NCBI GenBank assembly: GCA_050246595.1
Contig: JBFWVT010000010.1
Span: forward strand, 29,273-93,272
Source: DATARH01 sp050246595
GTDB lineage: Bacteria; Pseudomonadota; Alphaproteobacteria; ATCC43930; CGMCC-115725
Length of the DNA stretch: 64,000 nucleotides
Direction of reading: 5' to 3'
The position numbers were made by a program, and so were the translations under genes. Each line of letters begins with the position of its first letter. Positions within the stretch are counted from its first letter, which is position 1. Shown in pieces: positions 1-8,548 of this stretch. A model generated the notes under the pieces. It did no database searches, was not told the origin of the DNA, and worked only from the letters and a program-made list of their open reading frames with translations.

Positions 1-414
1 CGTCACCTCGCCGAGAAGGACAATCCAGCGGAGCGTGCCGTCCGGCCGCACGATCCGATATTCGATCCGCATCGGCCCGGCCCGTCCGGCATATTCGTCG
101 AGCAGCGAAGCGAGGCGCGCGCGATCCTCGGGATGGGCCGTCGCGAGCAGCAGCCCGTCAGAGACGGGAGCAACACTCCCGGAGGCGGCCGGCTCCGGGC
201 ACAGACCGAGGTTGCGGAACATCTGCGCCGACCACAGCATGCCGCCGGTTCTCAGGTCCCACTCCCAGGTTCCGATGCCGCCCGCCTGCTGCGCCAGCCG
301 GAAATGCTGTTCGGTCGCCCGGATCTCGCCCCGGCTCCCCTCTGGCGACGTCTTCCCCGTCGAACGCCGAAAACCGCCCATCGCGTTCGCCATCCCGGTA
401 CCGCACCGGATCAT
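1..414 (-). CDS. PAS-domain signalling protein, N-terminal part (runs off the window)
   Basis: The reading frame enters from an ATG at 414 and is still open at base 1, so only about 138 N-terminal residues are visible. After a polar leader comes a PAS_3-type fold: GGIGTWEWDLRTGGMLWS, then HPEDRARLASLLDEY, then EYRIVRPDGTLRWI at the edge. Such domains sense small ligands or redox state in diguanylate cyclases, phosphodiesterases and histidine kinases; the output domain lies outside the window. The frame is open back to the stop of the upstream gene at 496-498, so a start further upstream is possible. The two genes are 81 bases apart on the same strand and may be co-transcribed. The PAS call is firm; which kind of output protein it is cannot be told. 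Confidence 0.7.
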   Translation of the reverse strand, partial: MIRCGTGMANAMGGFRRSTGKTSPEGSRGEIRATEQHFRLAQQAGGIGTWEWDLRTGGMLWSAQMFRNLGLCPEPAASGSVAPVSDGLLLATAHPEDRARLASLLDEYAGRAGPMRIEYRIVRPDGTLRWIVLLGEVT

Positions 415-495
415 TCGGTCCGGCTCGATGTGGAGGAGCCGCGCGAAACCGTCTTTGTCGCGGCGCTCCCGTCCCGAGACTAACGCGCCGGCGCG

Positions 496-900
496 CTAAG
501 CGGCGCGATATTTCCCCCCCATGCGCGACACCTGATTGCGCTTGGTCAGAGCGGTGAGAGCATTCGACACGGACATCTCGCCCGATTTATCACCCTTCAG
601 CCCCATTCTTTCGAGGATCTCGCCGCGCGTCAGCCCTTCCGGGTTGTCGCCGATCAATTGCAGCAAGGCCTCGCGCCGGCTGCCGCGCCGTCCCTGCCTT
701 CGCCCCTCGGCGCCGCGCGCTGTCGCGGCCGCTTGTTTGCCGGTCTTCGCCACCTCATAGGCATCGATCGCGGCTAGTTCGCGATTGAGAGACGCAAGCT
801 TGTTTTCCAGCTCCTGCTGCTGGTTGTAAATTTCTTCCCGCGCGTGCTGTAGCCGCTCCCGTTCCTCCTTCATGACATCGGAAAATCGTTGTTCGATCAC
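496..900 (-). CDS. Coiled-coil plus winged-helix protein (putative DNA-binding regulator)
   Basis: A 134-residue protein. Residues 1-45 form a charged heptad-rich helix (ERERLQHAREEIYNQQQELE), followed by a basic linker rich in Arg, Gly and Ala, then a winged-helix-like domain from about residue 78 (LLQLIGDNPEGLTRGEILERMG, closing with ALTKRNQVSRMGGKYRAA). I chose the GTG at 898-900 because a perfect AGGAGGT lies at 905-911 on this strand, five bases upstream; the open frame further upstream has no coding character. The architecture suggests a small nucleoid-associated or regulatory protein that dimerises through its N-terminus. A perfect palindrome sits in its own promoter, which would fit autoregulation. 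I do not recognise a named family. Confidence 0.75.
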   Translation of the reverse strand: MIEQRFSDVMKEERERLQHAREEIYNQQQELENKLASLNRELAAIDAYEVAKTGKQAAATARGAEGRRQGRRGSRREALLQLIGDNPEGLTRGEILERMGLKGDKSGEMSVSNALTALTKRNQVSRMGGKYRAA

Positions 901-904
901 CCGG

Positions 905-960
905 ACCTCCTGCGTCGCAATTCGCCGTATATAGCACCGCGTCCGGCGGACAATAAAGGG
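905..960 (-). promoter_or_regulatory. Promoter, palindrome and Shine-Dalgarno of the winged-helix gene
   Basis: Reading leftward there is an AT-rich stretch in an otherwise GC-rich region, with a TATATA -10-like box at 928-933 and a weak TTATTG-like -35 about 17 bases upstream. Between them lies a perfect 11-base palindrome GTCCGCCGGAC (941-951), placed where an operator would block RNA polymerase. The AGGAGGT at 905-911 is an almost ideal ribosome binding site and fixes the GTG start. Between this element and the cupin gene near 1268 I see no gene. Confidence 0.45.
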
Positions 961-1267
961 TAATATAGTTTGTCTTACGGATTTGGCTTGCAGATCGGGG
1001 CCGCCGCCTCGGCGCCCCGAACCCGGCGAAGTACAAACTCGTGGGGGCTGCTTGAACCGAAGCCGGACAACGCGGAACAAAGCGGCGCGGTGACGCGAAA
1101 CATGCCGCGGACGCGTCCCGTGCGATGGGCGGCGAATCGCCGGCCGCCGATCGCCTCGCCGCAAGCATCGCCGCGCCGGGCCGGCGACCGCGCCGCCATG
1201 CGGGGCCGGCCTTTCCGTTGTCGGTGTCGATCGGCATTGACCCGGCGTTCGCAGCGCGCAACAACGC

Positions 1268-1690
1268 GTGGACCGATTTTGGACATGGCGCATGTCGAGC
1301 ACGGATTTCTGCACCAGACGCGCCGCCGCAATTGCCGACGCCATAGCCCCGGACGGCTCCGAGGTGCGCATCCTTTGCGTCAATCCGCGCGGCAGCATGG
1401 CCCTGTTCACGCTGGCCCCCGAAATGGTCTCAAAGGCGGTGGTCCACCGCTCGGTCGAGGAAATCTGGTATTTCACTCGCGGCCGTGGGCGGATGTGGCG
1501 GCGGAACGCGACGCGCGAGGAGATTGTCGAGATCGGCCCCGGTCTGTCGATCGCGATACCGGCGGGAACCCGTTTTCAGTTCCGCGCCGACGGCGAGGAG
1601 GCGGTCGAGGCGGTCGGCATAACGATGCCGCCCTGGCCCGGCGCGGACGAAGCCCAAATTGTCGAGGGAATCTGGCCCGCGACGGTTTGA
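1268..1690 (+). CDS. Small cupin-fold protein
   Basis: A 140-residue single-cupin protein. The cupin core is visible as AVVHRSVEEIWYFTRGRGRMW (motif 1, with H and E metal-type positions) and EIGPGLSIAIPAGTRFQFRADGEE (motif 2, the G-x5-P-x-G turn). It ends in PPWPGADEAQIVEGIWPA, typical of stand-alone cupins found beside sugar or dioxygenase genes. The start is uncertain: ATG at 1268 gives MDRFWTWRMSST, while ATG at 1292 gives MSSTDFC, and neither has a strong ribosome binding site. It is monocistronic, with glycogen phosphorylase 175 bases downstream. Substrate unknown; a role as a small sugar or acid isomerase or binding protein is only a guess. Confidence 0.75.
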   Translation: MDRFWTWRMSSTDFCTRRAAAIADAIAPDGSEVRILCVNPRGSMALFTLAPEMVSKAVVHRSVEEIWYFTRGRGRMWRRNATREEIVEIGPGLSIAIPAGTRFQFRADGEEAVEAVGITMPPWPGADEAQIVEGIWPATV

Positions 1691-1757
1691 TGCGGGATGA
1701 TCGATCCGACCCCGGCCGTTCAAGGGTCGCCACGGGACCGTCGCAGCTTTATCATCC

Positions 1758-1771
1758 TGGGATAAATCCCA
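1758..1771. repeat. Perfect palindrome upstream of glycogen phosphorylase
   Basis: TGGGATAAATCCCA is a perfect inverted repeat with 6-base arms and an AA centre. It lies about 95 bases before the phosphorylase start, in a locally AT-rich intergenic stretch. It could be an operator or a short hairpin in the 5-prime leader; there is no independent evidence for either. Confidence 0.35.
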
Positions 1772-1864
1772 TCTTAACGACGACTATCCATTTTACATCC
1801 CGGGACAAACCGCGCCACCCAGGCCGCCCGCTTCCGGCCCGGCGCTTGCCAGCACGTTGAGATC

Positions 1865-4393
1865 ATGCCCAAAGACTTGCCCGATTTTGGTTCGATGTTC
1901 GGCAATTCCGGCCGCGGCGACGTGGTCCCGATCCCCGATATTCCGGTGACGGACAGCGATGTCGAGGCGTTCAAGGCGAGCGTTCTCGCCAAGCTGGCGC
2001 TCGCGGTCGGCAAGGACGCCGAAAGCGCGACCGCGCGCGACTGGTTTGTCGCCACGGCGCTTGCCTTGCGCGATCGGGTCACGCATCGCTGGCTGGCGGT
2101 TAACCGTGCCAGCCGCGCCGAGGGCAAGAAGCACGTTTATTATCTTTCCCTCGAATTCCTGATCGGCCGCCTGTTCGCCGACGTGGTCGAGAATCTGAGA
2201 CTGACCGAAACCGTCGCCGCTTCGCTCGGCGATCTCGGGGTCGATCTCGACCGGATGCGCCGCGCCGAACCCGATGCGGCGCTCGGCAATGGCGGTCTCG
2301 GCCGGCTCGCCGCCTGTCTGATGGAGAGCATGGCGAGCCTCGGGATACCGGCCTTCGGCTACGGCATCCGCTACGATCACGGGCTGTTCCGCCAGGTGAT
2401 CCGCGACGGCTGGCAGCAGGAATTCGCCGAGGACTGGTTGTCCTTCGGCAATCCGTGGGAGTTCGCGCGGCCGGAAGTCGTTTACGATATCCAGTTCGGC
2501 GGCCGGGTCGAGATGGTGACGGCCGCGTCCGGCCGCGTCCGGCCGGTGTGGCGCCCCGACGAGACGATCGAGGCGGTCGCTTATGACACGCCAATCGTCG
2601 GCTGGCGCGGTCGGCATGTGAACCCGCTGCGGCTGTGGTCGGCGCGCGCGGTGGACCCGCTGCGCCTCGAATTGTTCAACGAGGGCGACCATGTCGGCGC
2701 GCTGTCGGAGCAGGCCCGCGCCGAGGCGATCTCGAAAATCCTGTATCCGAACGACAACACGCCTTCCGGTCGCGAGCTGCGGCTGCGGCAGGAGTATTTT
2801 TTTGTCTCGGCCTCATTGCAGGACATTCTGCGGCGGCACCTGCAAACTTACAGCGATCTCTCGTCGCTGCCGGCCTACGCGGCGATCCAGTTGAACGACA
2901 CGCATCCGAGCATCGCCGTCGCCGAGATGATGCGGCTTTTGATCGATGTCTATGCGCTGCCGTGGGACGCCGCGTGGCAGGCGACGGTCGGCACGTTTTC
3001 CTATACCAACCATACGCTCCTGCCCGAGGCGCTGGAGCGCTGGCCGGTCGATCTGCTCGCGCGCGTCCTGCCGCGCCATCTCGATATCATCTATCGCATC
3101 AATGCACAGCATCTCGAAGCGGCAAGCGAGCATCTTGAAAACGGCGCCGACAGCGCGGCGCTTTCGATCATCGACGAAACCGATGGCCGTCACGTGCGGA
3201 TGGGCCATCTCGCCTTTATCGGGTCGCATCGCGTCAACGGCGTCTCGGCGCTGCACACGCAGTTGATGCGCAACACCGTGTTCGCCGATCTGCACCGTCT
3301 CTACCCCGAGCGCATCGTCAACAAGACCAACGGCATCACCTTCCGGCGCTGGCTGCACCAGGCCAATCCGAGGCTGACCCGGCTGTTGCGCGAAATCTGC
3401 GGCGATGCGGTTCTCGACGACACGGTTCTCGATGGCGGGGGAGCGCTGGCGCGCCTCGCCGACCATGCCGACGATCCGACGGTGATCGCACGTCTCGCCG
3501 CCGTCAAACGCGCCAACAAGACCGCGCTGAGCCGCTTTGTTTACGAGCAGACCGGCGCGCCGCTCGATCCGAACGCGCTGTTCGACGTGCACATCAAGCG
3601 CATCCACGAATATAAGCGGCAATTGCTGAACCTGCTCGACACAGTGGCGCGCTATCACGCGATCCGCGCCGATCCGGGCGCCCCGTGGGTGCCGCGGGTC
3701 AAGATCTTCGCCGGCAAGGCCGCCTCCGGCTACGCGCGGGCCAAGATGATCATCAAGCTGGCCAACGACATCGCTTCGGTGATCAACCGCGATCCGACAA
3801 CTCGCGATTTGCTGCGCCTGGTCTTCCTGCCGAACTACAATGTCAGCCTGGCCGAGATGATCATCCCGGCGGCCGATCTGTCGGAGCAGATCTCGACCGC
3901 CGGCATGGAGGCGTCCGGCACCGGCAATATGAAGCTGGCGCTGAACGGCGCGCTGACGATCGGCACGCTCGACGGCGCCAATATCGAGATCTGCGAGCAT
4001 GTCGGGGCGGAAAACATTTTCATCTTTGGCCTGAAAGCCGACGAGGTGGAGAACCGTCGCCGGCGCGGCCTTGACGCAAGCGACGCGATCACCGCTTCTC
4101 CCGAACTCACCGCGGCGCTCGATGCCATTGCGGGCGGCACGTTCTCGCCCGACGACCGCGACCGCTTCCGCCATATCGCCGACCAGATCCGCCATGTCGA
4201 TCCGTACATGACCGCGGCGGATTTCGCGTCGTACCGGACGGCGCAGGAAGCGGTCGAGGCGCTGTGGAGCCGGCCGGAAGCGTGGGGCCGCGCCGCCGCT
4301 CTCAATATTGCCCGGATCGGGTGGTTTTCGTCCGACCGAACGATCGCCGAATACGCCGCCGATATCTGGAACGTGCCGACCGCGTGTCGCTGA
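1865..4393 (+). CDS. glgP: Glycogen/alpha-glucan phosphorylase
   Basis: An 842-residue GT35 enzyme of the usual bacterial length. It releases glucose-1-phosphate from alpha-1,4-glucans using phosphate and pyridoxal phosphate. The N-terminal catalytic half has YYLSLEFLIGR, the hallmark ALGNGGLGRLAACLMESMA, and AIQLNDTHPSIAVAEMMRL. The C-terminal half has KIFAGKAASGYARAKMIIKL and the pyridoxal-phosphate site EASGTGNMKLALNGALTIG, whose Lys (about residue 690) forms the Schiff base. No other glycogen gene (glgA, glgB, glgC, glgX) is near, so the phosphorylase stands alone here. The downstream lipid-kinase gene is convergent (18 bases apart), not in the same transcript. A maltodextrin-specific phosphorylase is possible, but family membership is certain. 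Confidence 0.97.
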   Translation: MPKDLPDFGSMFGNSGRGDVVPIPDIPVTDSDVEAFKASVLAKLALAVGKDAESATARDWFVATALALRDRVTHRWLAVNRASRAEGKKHVYYLSLEFLIGRLFADVVENLRLTETVAASLGDLGVDLDRMRRAEPDAALGNGGLGRLAACLMESMASLGIPAFGYGIRYDHGLFRQVIRDGWQQEFAEDWLSFGNPWEFARPEVVYDIQFGGRVEMVTAASGRVRPVWRPDETIEAVAYDTPIVGWRGRHVNPLRLWSARAVDPLRLELFNEGDHVGALSEQARAEAISKILYPNDNTPSGRELRLRQEYFFVSASLQDILRRHLQTYSDLSSLPAYAAIQLNDTHPSIAVAEMMRLLIDVYALPWDAAWQATVGTFSYTNHTLLPEALERWPVDLLARVLPRHLDIIYRINAQHLEAASEHLENGADSAALSIIDETDGRHVRMGHLAFIGSHRVNGVSALHTQLMRNTVFADLHRLYPERIVNKTNGITFRRWLHQANPRLTRLLREICGDAVLDDTVLDGGGALARLADHADDPTVIARLAAVKRANKTALSRFVYEQTGAPLDPNALFDVHIKRIHEYKRQLLNLLDTVARYHAIRADPGAPWVPRVKIFAGKAASGYARAKMIIKLANDIASVINRDPTTRDLLRLVFLPNYNVSLAEMIIPAADLSEQISTAGMEASGTGNMKLALNGALTIGTLDGANIEICEHVGAENIFIFGLKADEVENRRRRGLDASDAITASPELTAALDAIAGGTFSPDDRDRFRHIADQIRHVDPYMTAADFASYRTAQEAVEALWSRPEAWGRAAALNIARIGWFSSDRTIAEYAADIWNVPTACR

Positions 4394-4411
4394 GCCGGAG
4401 CCGCCGAAAGC

Positions 4412-5302
4412 TCAACCGGGCAGCAGCAGCCTCACGGGTTCGGCGGCCACCTCCAGCGTGATCGGGACGCTGAGATCCCAGTTGCGCTCCTCGCTGGCGG
4501 TGCGGACGTTGCCGTCGATCCGGACCCGCTGGAAACGCCCGGCGATCGTCATGCGCGTGGCCGTGTGCATCATCAGCGGCGCTTGTGTGCCGTCCTTTGG
4601 CGCCAATATCCAGCGGGCGAGCGCCCGCCGCTCGTCGTCCGTGTCACGGATAAAGCTCACCGAGAATTTGCGGGTGCTCGGGTCAGCCGCCGGGGCGAGC
4701 CTCAGATTCGGTCCCACGAGCGGGATCGTCGCGATCTCGAGGACGGCAAAACGCTCTCTTATCGTCGTTCCGTCGATCGTCAATTCGAGAAGTTCGGGGT
4801 CGTCGGTCATCACCTCGTCGGCATAGGCGCGGCAGGCGGATTCGTGGTCGATCGTATCCGGCAGTTCGGCAATCGCTTCCTCGATCGCACCAAAACCGAG
4901 ACCTTCGACCAGTTGGCGGCTTCCCCACGGTCCTTCCGAGTCGATCGGATAGAACGGGCGCCCCGTGAAGCGGCGCCAGCCGGCGACCAGTTGCTCGATA
5001 TCCCTGCCGAGACCGAGCGCCGTCGCAAGATTGTTGGCGGTGCCGAGCGGCAGGATCGCGATTGGGGGTGCGTCGGGCCGGGCCTGTGCGATAACCCGCG
5101 CAACGGAACCGTCGCCGCCCGCCACCGCGACCAGCTCGGCTGCGCCGTCGAGCGCTGCCGCGACGCGAGCCGGGTCATAGCGGTGATAATCGACGTCGTA
5201 TCCGGCGCGTGCGAGGAGGCCGACAAGCCAGTCGCGGTCATGCGAGGCGTCGCCGGCCGATTCGTTGTGGATCAGTGTCAGGGGGATCTTCTTACCGTGC
5301 AT
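4412..5302 (-). CDS. Diacylglycerol kinase-like lipid kinase (DAGK_cat family)
   Basis: A 296-residue protein of the DagK/YegS/sphingosine-kinase superfamily, which phosphorylates lipid hydroxyls using ATP. The N-terminal nucleotide-binding part begins LTLIHNESAGD (usually N-P-x-[SA]-G), followed by the family signature VAVAGGDGSVARVI (GGDG, about residue 60) and AILPLGTANNLATALGL (GTANNLA). The C-terminal half is the beta-rich lipid-binding domain. The length fits a full enzyme and no transmembrane helix is visible, so it is probably cytosolic and membrane-associated. It converges on glycogen phosphorylase with 18 bases between stops. The exact lipid (diacylglycerol, undecaprenol, long-chain base) cannot be read from sequence. 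Confidence 0.88.
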   Translation of the reverse strand: MHGKKIPLTLIHNESAGDASHDRDWLVGLLARAGYDVDYHRYDPARVAAALDGAAELVAVAGGDGSVARVIAQARPDAPPIAILPLGTANNLATALGLGRDIEQLVAGWRRFTGRPFYPIDSEGPWGSRQLVEGLGFGAIEEAIAELPDTIDHESACRAYADEVMTDDPELLELTIDGTTIRERFAVLEIATIPLVGPNLRLAPAADPSTRKFSVSFIRDTDDERRALARWILAPKDGTQAPLMMHTATRMTIAGRFQRVRIDGNVRTASEERNWDLSVPITLEVAAEPVRLLLPG

Positions 5303-5445
5303 GACCGATTAACACCGGCCAACCGCCGCCATCTCACCCGATAAGGCCGCGACGGCGACAGCTCCCGCAATCGCCGATTCGCATTTCCGGTGACGGCCGT
5401 CCCCTCCCGCTTCTCAGATCCCGCATTCCCGGCGAAAACCGGGAT

Positions 5446-5740
5446 CTACTCATCCGCATGCGAAGCGGGTTCCGATCGAGGTGATGCGGGCGAGGTGATG
5501 CGGGCGAGGTGATGCGGGCGAGGTGATGCGGGCCGGATCGGCGAGGAGGCTGCTCCAGGCATCGCAAGCGGCGGCAACAATCGCTTCGTAACCGCCGAGA
5601 ATCCGGTTCGACGTTTATTCCGGCGGAGAAATTGCCGGACATCCTCGACCGGGTTCGGCTCGGGGGACTTGGGCGGCAGCGGCAGCACGGGGAGGTTTTC
5701 CGGTACGCGCAGCTTGCCGGAAAACCGGTGCCCTGGGAGT
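5446..5740 (-). pseudogene. IS630-family transposase C-terminal remnant
   Basis: On the minus strand the end of an IS630 (DDE_3) transposase is readable: VPENLPVLPLPPKSPEPNPV, matching the family signature LPPYSPELNPVE that holds the last acidic catalytic residue, then EDVRQFLRRN. The expected continuation (GGYEAIVAAACDAWSSLLADPARITS) is in another frame, so there is at least one frameshift near 5610. The N-terminal two thirds are absent, and the ARITS end has been expanded by a 14-base tandem repeat. This is a dead fragment between the lipid kinase and a small hydrophilic protein gene. Confidence 0.75.
5478..5533. repeat. Four tandem copies of a 14-base unit
   Basis: GAGGTGATGCGGGC occurs four times head to tail without error, at 5478, 5492, 5506 and 5520. 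The unit is not a multiple of three and lies in the decayed tail of the IS630 transposase, so it looks like replication-slippage expansion in non-coding DNA. Confidence 0.9.
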
Positions 5741-5834
5741 CGCAGATCACCGCCCCAGGAGACCCCCTTTTTCGCTCGTTCCCTCGGGCGATTGATATCA
5801 GGGCCTGTCGTCAAATTCAGCCCTGATCGTCGTT

Positions 5835-5855
5835 CCGTGGGCCTTCAGCCCACGG
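5835..5855. repeat. Perfect hairpin, 8-base stem
   Basis: CCGTGGGC, a 5-base loop CTTCA, then GCCCACGG form a perfect hairpin. There is no T-run on either side, so it is not a classical intrinsic terminator; it is more likely an IS-end or REP-type relic beside the IS630 fragment. The surrounding 5741-6058 holds no convincing gene. Confidence 0.5.
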
Positions 5856-6058
5856 ACTTGATCCATTTCCTCATTACGGCGTTGGCAATTCAAGCCGCGC
5901 GCCGTGGCAGCTTATGTCTGGCCGGCGAGAGACCCGGCGGCACACGGGACAGCATCACTGCCGAAGGCGGCAAGCGGCTGTCGGGGCGGTGCTGCGTTAT
6001 CTTCGGCACACAGGCGAGCCCGGAGATCCAGGCTCGCCATGTGCCGATAATTGTGCCG

Positions 6059-6292
6059 TCAGCGCTTGACCGCGGGGTCCTCGCCATGCGAGTGGCGCTT
6101 GCCGATCGCCTCGGCGCGCTCCAGCTCCTGCTTGTCGGACTCTAGCGCCTTCTCGGCTTCCCGCGCCTTTTCATCGACCTTGCCGGATTCGACAAAACGC
6201 CGCTGCGCCTCATTGTATTCGCGCGCGGCGGTCTTGCTGCCCTCGCCCTCGTTGCGCGAGGTACTGTTCTGTTCGTGCTTCTTGTCCTGCAT
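6059..6292 (-). CDS. Small charged hydrophilic protein, unknown function
   Basis: A 77-residue protein with no hydrophobic segment, very rich in Glu, Lys, Arg and Gln: MQDKKHEQNSTSRNEGEG, then a helical stretch AREYNEAQRRFVESGKVDEKAREAEKALES. The ATG at 6292 is preceded by AGGAGAGG four bases upstream, so translation is likely. The composition resembles small stress-associated hydrophilic proteins common in alphaproteobacteria. It lies 97 bases downstream of a universal stress protein gene on the same strand, which would fit co-expression under stress, but that is inference. No named family is recognised. Confidence 0.7.
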   Translation of the reverse strand: MQDKKHEQNSTSRNEGEGSKTAAREYNEAQRRFVESGKVDEKAREAEKALESDKQELERAEAIGKRHSHGEDPAVKR

Positions 6293-6389
6293 GCGACCTC
6301 TCCTGGTTGGTCAGGTGTTGCAGGACAAACGGGGCGCAGCCGCTGGTCAGTTCCGCCGGCGCGAGCAATTTAACCCGTGTTGCATCCGC

Positions 6390-7244
6390 TCACCGGGCCA
6401 TGATCACCGGCATCCGCGACTCCATGATGATGTGGCGGGTGGCGCCGCCGAAAATCATCTGGCGGATGCGGCTTTGCGTGTACGCGCCCTTTAACATCAG
6501 ATCGGCGCCCGCCGCCATCGCCTCTTTCAGGAACGATTCACCCATCGCCTTCTGCCGGCCGAAAGCGGTCCGCATGCTGACCTTGAACCCATGGGTTTCG
6601 AGATTGCGGGCCAGCTCCTCGCCGGTCGGACCCGGCTCGGGCATATGCTGCGGGCCGACCGCGACGATGACCACATGTTTCGCCAGGGTCAGAAACGGCA
6701 TTGCCACCGCGACGGTCAGCGCGGTCTCGGTGCTGCCGTTCCAGGCGATCGCAACCGTCTCGCCGAGCGTCGGCGGCATCGCCTTGGGAACCATCATGAC
6801 CGGACGGCCGCTCTCGAACAGCGCGTCCTCAAGCGTCGCCTCGGCGATCGAGGCGAGTTTTTCGGGCTGTTCAACGACGATCAGATCATAGACGCGGCCG
6901 GTCATCCCGACCACTGCGTTCTGCCGTCCGTCCTCTTCGCGCCAGGAGGCGCTCGGACTGTTGTCGCCCGGCGAGGGGCGGCCGATCGCGACGCCATGCC
7001 CTTCCATGAAATCGCGGAACAGCCGCCGCGCCTGGTCGCGGCGTTCCTGGCCCTCGCGTTCGAGCGTGCGATCGACCTCCGAGGAGATCGAAAATCCCAT
7101 CTCGCCGCCAAACACGACGGCATACTCGGTTGTCAAACTGTGCAGGCCGACAATATGGCTATTAAAGCGGCGGGCCACCATCAATGCCGCTTCGAGCACC
7201 GGCCCCGCATTGCCGTCGCCAATGACGGCGAGAAGGTTTTTCAT
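6390..7244 (-). CDS. Tandem universal stress protein (UspA family)
   Basis: A 284-residue protein made of two UspA-type alpha/beta domains. Domain 1 starts KNLLAVIGDGNAGPVLEAAL and ends GRVYDLIVVEQPEK. Domain 2 starts ETVAIAWNGSTETALTVAVA and ends in ADLMLKGAYTQSRIRQMIFG and GATRHIIMESRMPVIMAR, where the G-x2-[R]-x-I-x-x-S-x-P pattern of ATP-binding Usp proteins is recognisable in altered form. The ATG at 7244 is chosen over the upstream one because GGGAGG lies four bases before it. Such proteins bind ATP or other nucleotides and raise survival in stress. The small charged protein at 6059-6292 follows on the same strand. Confidence 0.88.
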   Translation of the reverse strand: MKNLLAVIGDGNAGPVLEAALMVARRFNSHIVGLHSLTTEYAVVFGGEMGFSISSEVDRTLEREGQERRDQARRLFRDFMEGHGVAIGRPSPGDNSPSASWREEDGRQNAVVGMTGRVYDLIVVEQPEKLASIAEATLEDALFESGRPVMMVPKAMPPTLGETVAIAWNGSTETALTVAVAMPFLTLAKHVVIVAVGPQHMPEPGPTGEELARNLETHGFKVSMRTAFGRQKAMGESFLKEAMAAGADLMLKGAYTQSRIRQMIFGGATRHIIMESRMPVIMAR

Positions 7245-7402
7245 GATACCTCCCCTGCGCACTCATGGCCGCACGATCGCGGCGCACACCTTTCACGCGA
7301 GAGTATAACAGTTCACCGAAGGTTGCGAGGGCAATGCGGTACAATTCTCGACCCGCCGCCTCCCTCCGAATAGACTGCGAATAGGCTGGCGGGGACGGGC
7401 CC

Positions 7403-8443
7403 ATGAAAGGTGTTCTGATGACGCGGGAAACAAGAACATTGATTGCGGCCGCGATCCTTGCCGCGGCGGCGATTTTCGGCGCCGTCGGATCGCGCGGCGC
7501 CGCCGCCGAGACCGTCAATTTCGGCACGGATTGGAAGGCGCAGGCCGAGCATGGCGGGTTTTATCAGGCGATCGCGACCGGCATCTACCAGCGTTACGGT
7601 CTCGATGTTCGTCTGCGTCCCGGCGGGCCGCAGGTCAACCATTCGCAGCTTCTCGCGGCCGGCGCGCTCGATTTCAACATTGCGTCAAACGCGTTTGTGC
7701 CGCTCAATTACGTGCAGCAGAACATTCCGATGGTGGCGGTGGCGGCGATCTTTCAGAAAGACCCGTCCGTCCTGATCGCCCATCCCGGGCAAGGCTCGGA
7801 CAGCCTCGCCGCGCTGAAAGGCAAGCCGATCATGATCGGCTCCGACACGCGGGTGACGTCGTGGCAGTTTCTGAAGCAGAAATTCGGTTACAGCGACGAT
7901 CAGATCCGCCCCTATGCGTTCAGCGTCGCGCCGTTTCTCGCCGATCGGCGTGCGATCCAGCAAGGGTATCTGACCAGCGAGCCGTTCACGATCGCCAAGG
8001 CGGGGATCAACCCGGTTGTCATGCTCTTGGCCGATGCCGGTTACGGCAGCTACGGCGCGCTGATCGCAACATCGCAAAAACGCGTCCGCGACAATCCGGA
8101 CCTGGTGCAGCGCTTTGTCGATGCCAGCATCGAGGGCTGGTACAGTTATTTGTACGGCGATCCCGGCCCGGCCAACGCGCTGATCAAACGCGACAACCCG
8201 GAGATGACCGACGAATTGCTGGCGAATGCCCGCGACAAGATCAAGGAATACGGCATCGTCGACAGCGGCGACGCGAAACAACACGGGATCGGTGCGATGA
8301 CCGAGGAGCGCTGGCGCGAGTTTTTCGAGACGATGGTCGGGGCCGGCGTTTACCCGGCCGATCTCGATTTTCGCCGCGCCTTTACGCTGCAATTCGTCAA
8401 CAAAAAGGTCGGCCTGGACAACAAGACCGAAACGCAGCGCTGA
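7403..8443 (+). CDS. ABC transporter substrate-binding protein, NMT1/THI5-like
   Basis: A 346-residue secreted protein. It has an Ala-rich signal peptide (LIAAAILAAAAIFGAVGS) with likely cleavage after GAAA, then ETVNFGTDWKAQAEHGGFYQA, the N-terminus of SsuA/ThiY/TauA-like binding proteins for nitrate, sulfonates or pyrimidines. Further along come GIYQRYGLDVRLRPGGPQV, DFNIASNAFVPLNYVQQ and a domain-2 segment GYLTSEPFTIAKAGINPVV. No permease or ATPase gene is adjacent, so this is an orphan binding protein or its partners lie elsewhere. Either the ATG at 7403 or the one at 7418 could be the start; the second is preceded by AAAGGTG. Ligand unknown. Confidence 0.88.
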   Translation: MKGVLMTRETRTLIAAAILAAAAIFGAVGSRGAAAETVNFGTDWKAQAEHGGFYQAIATGIYQRYGLDVRLRPGGPQVNHSQLLAAGALDFNIASNAFVPLNYVQQNIPMVAVAAIFQKDPSVLIAHPGQGSDSLAALKGKPIMIGSDTRVTSWQFLKQKFGYSDDQIRPYAFSVAPFLADRRAIQQGYLTSEPFTIAKAGINPVVMLLADAGYGSYGALIATSQKRVRDNPDLVQRFVDASIEGWYSYLYGDPGPANALIKRDNPEMTDELLANARDKIKEYGIVDSGDAKQHGIGAMTEERWREFFETMVGAGVYPADLDFRRAFTLQFVNKKVGLDNKTETQR

Positions 8444-8548
8444 TCGGGTGCGAGGCAAGGCGGCGACCGCGCCGCTGCCGGTGCAACTTCGGCGCCGACA
8501 TTCGCGCCGCTGTATGCCGCCTGGTTGGGGAACGCCTCCGGCCCGCGC

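Noticed and set aside
970..1860. Long plus-strand open frame from 970
   Set aside because: It is an Arg/Pro-rich frame, runs through the cupin gene in another frame and has no ribosome site; typical of high-GC shadow frames.
2813..4195. Long minus-strand frame antiparallel to glycogen phosphorylase
   Set aside because: It mirrors the coding strand of glgP and has no domain, start signal or plausible composition.
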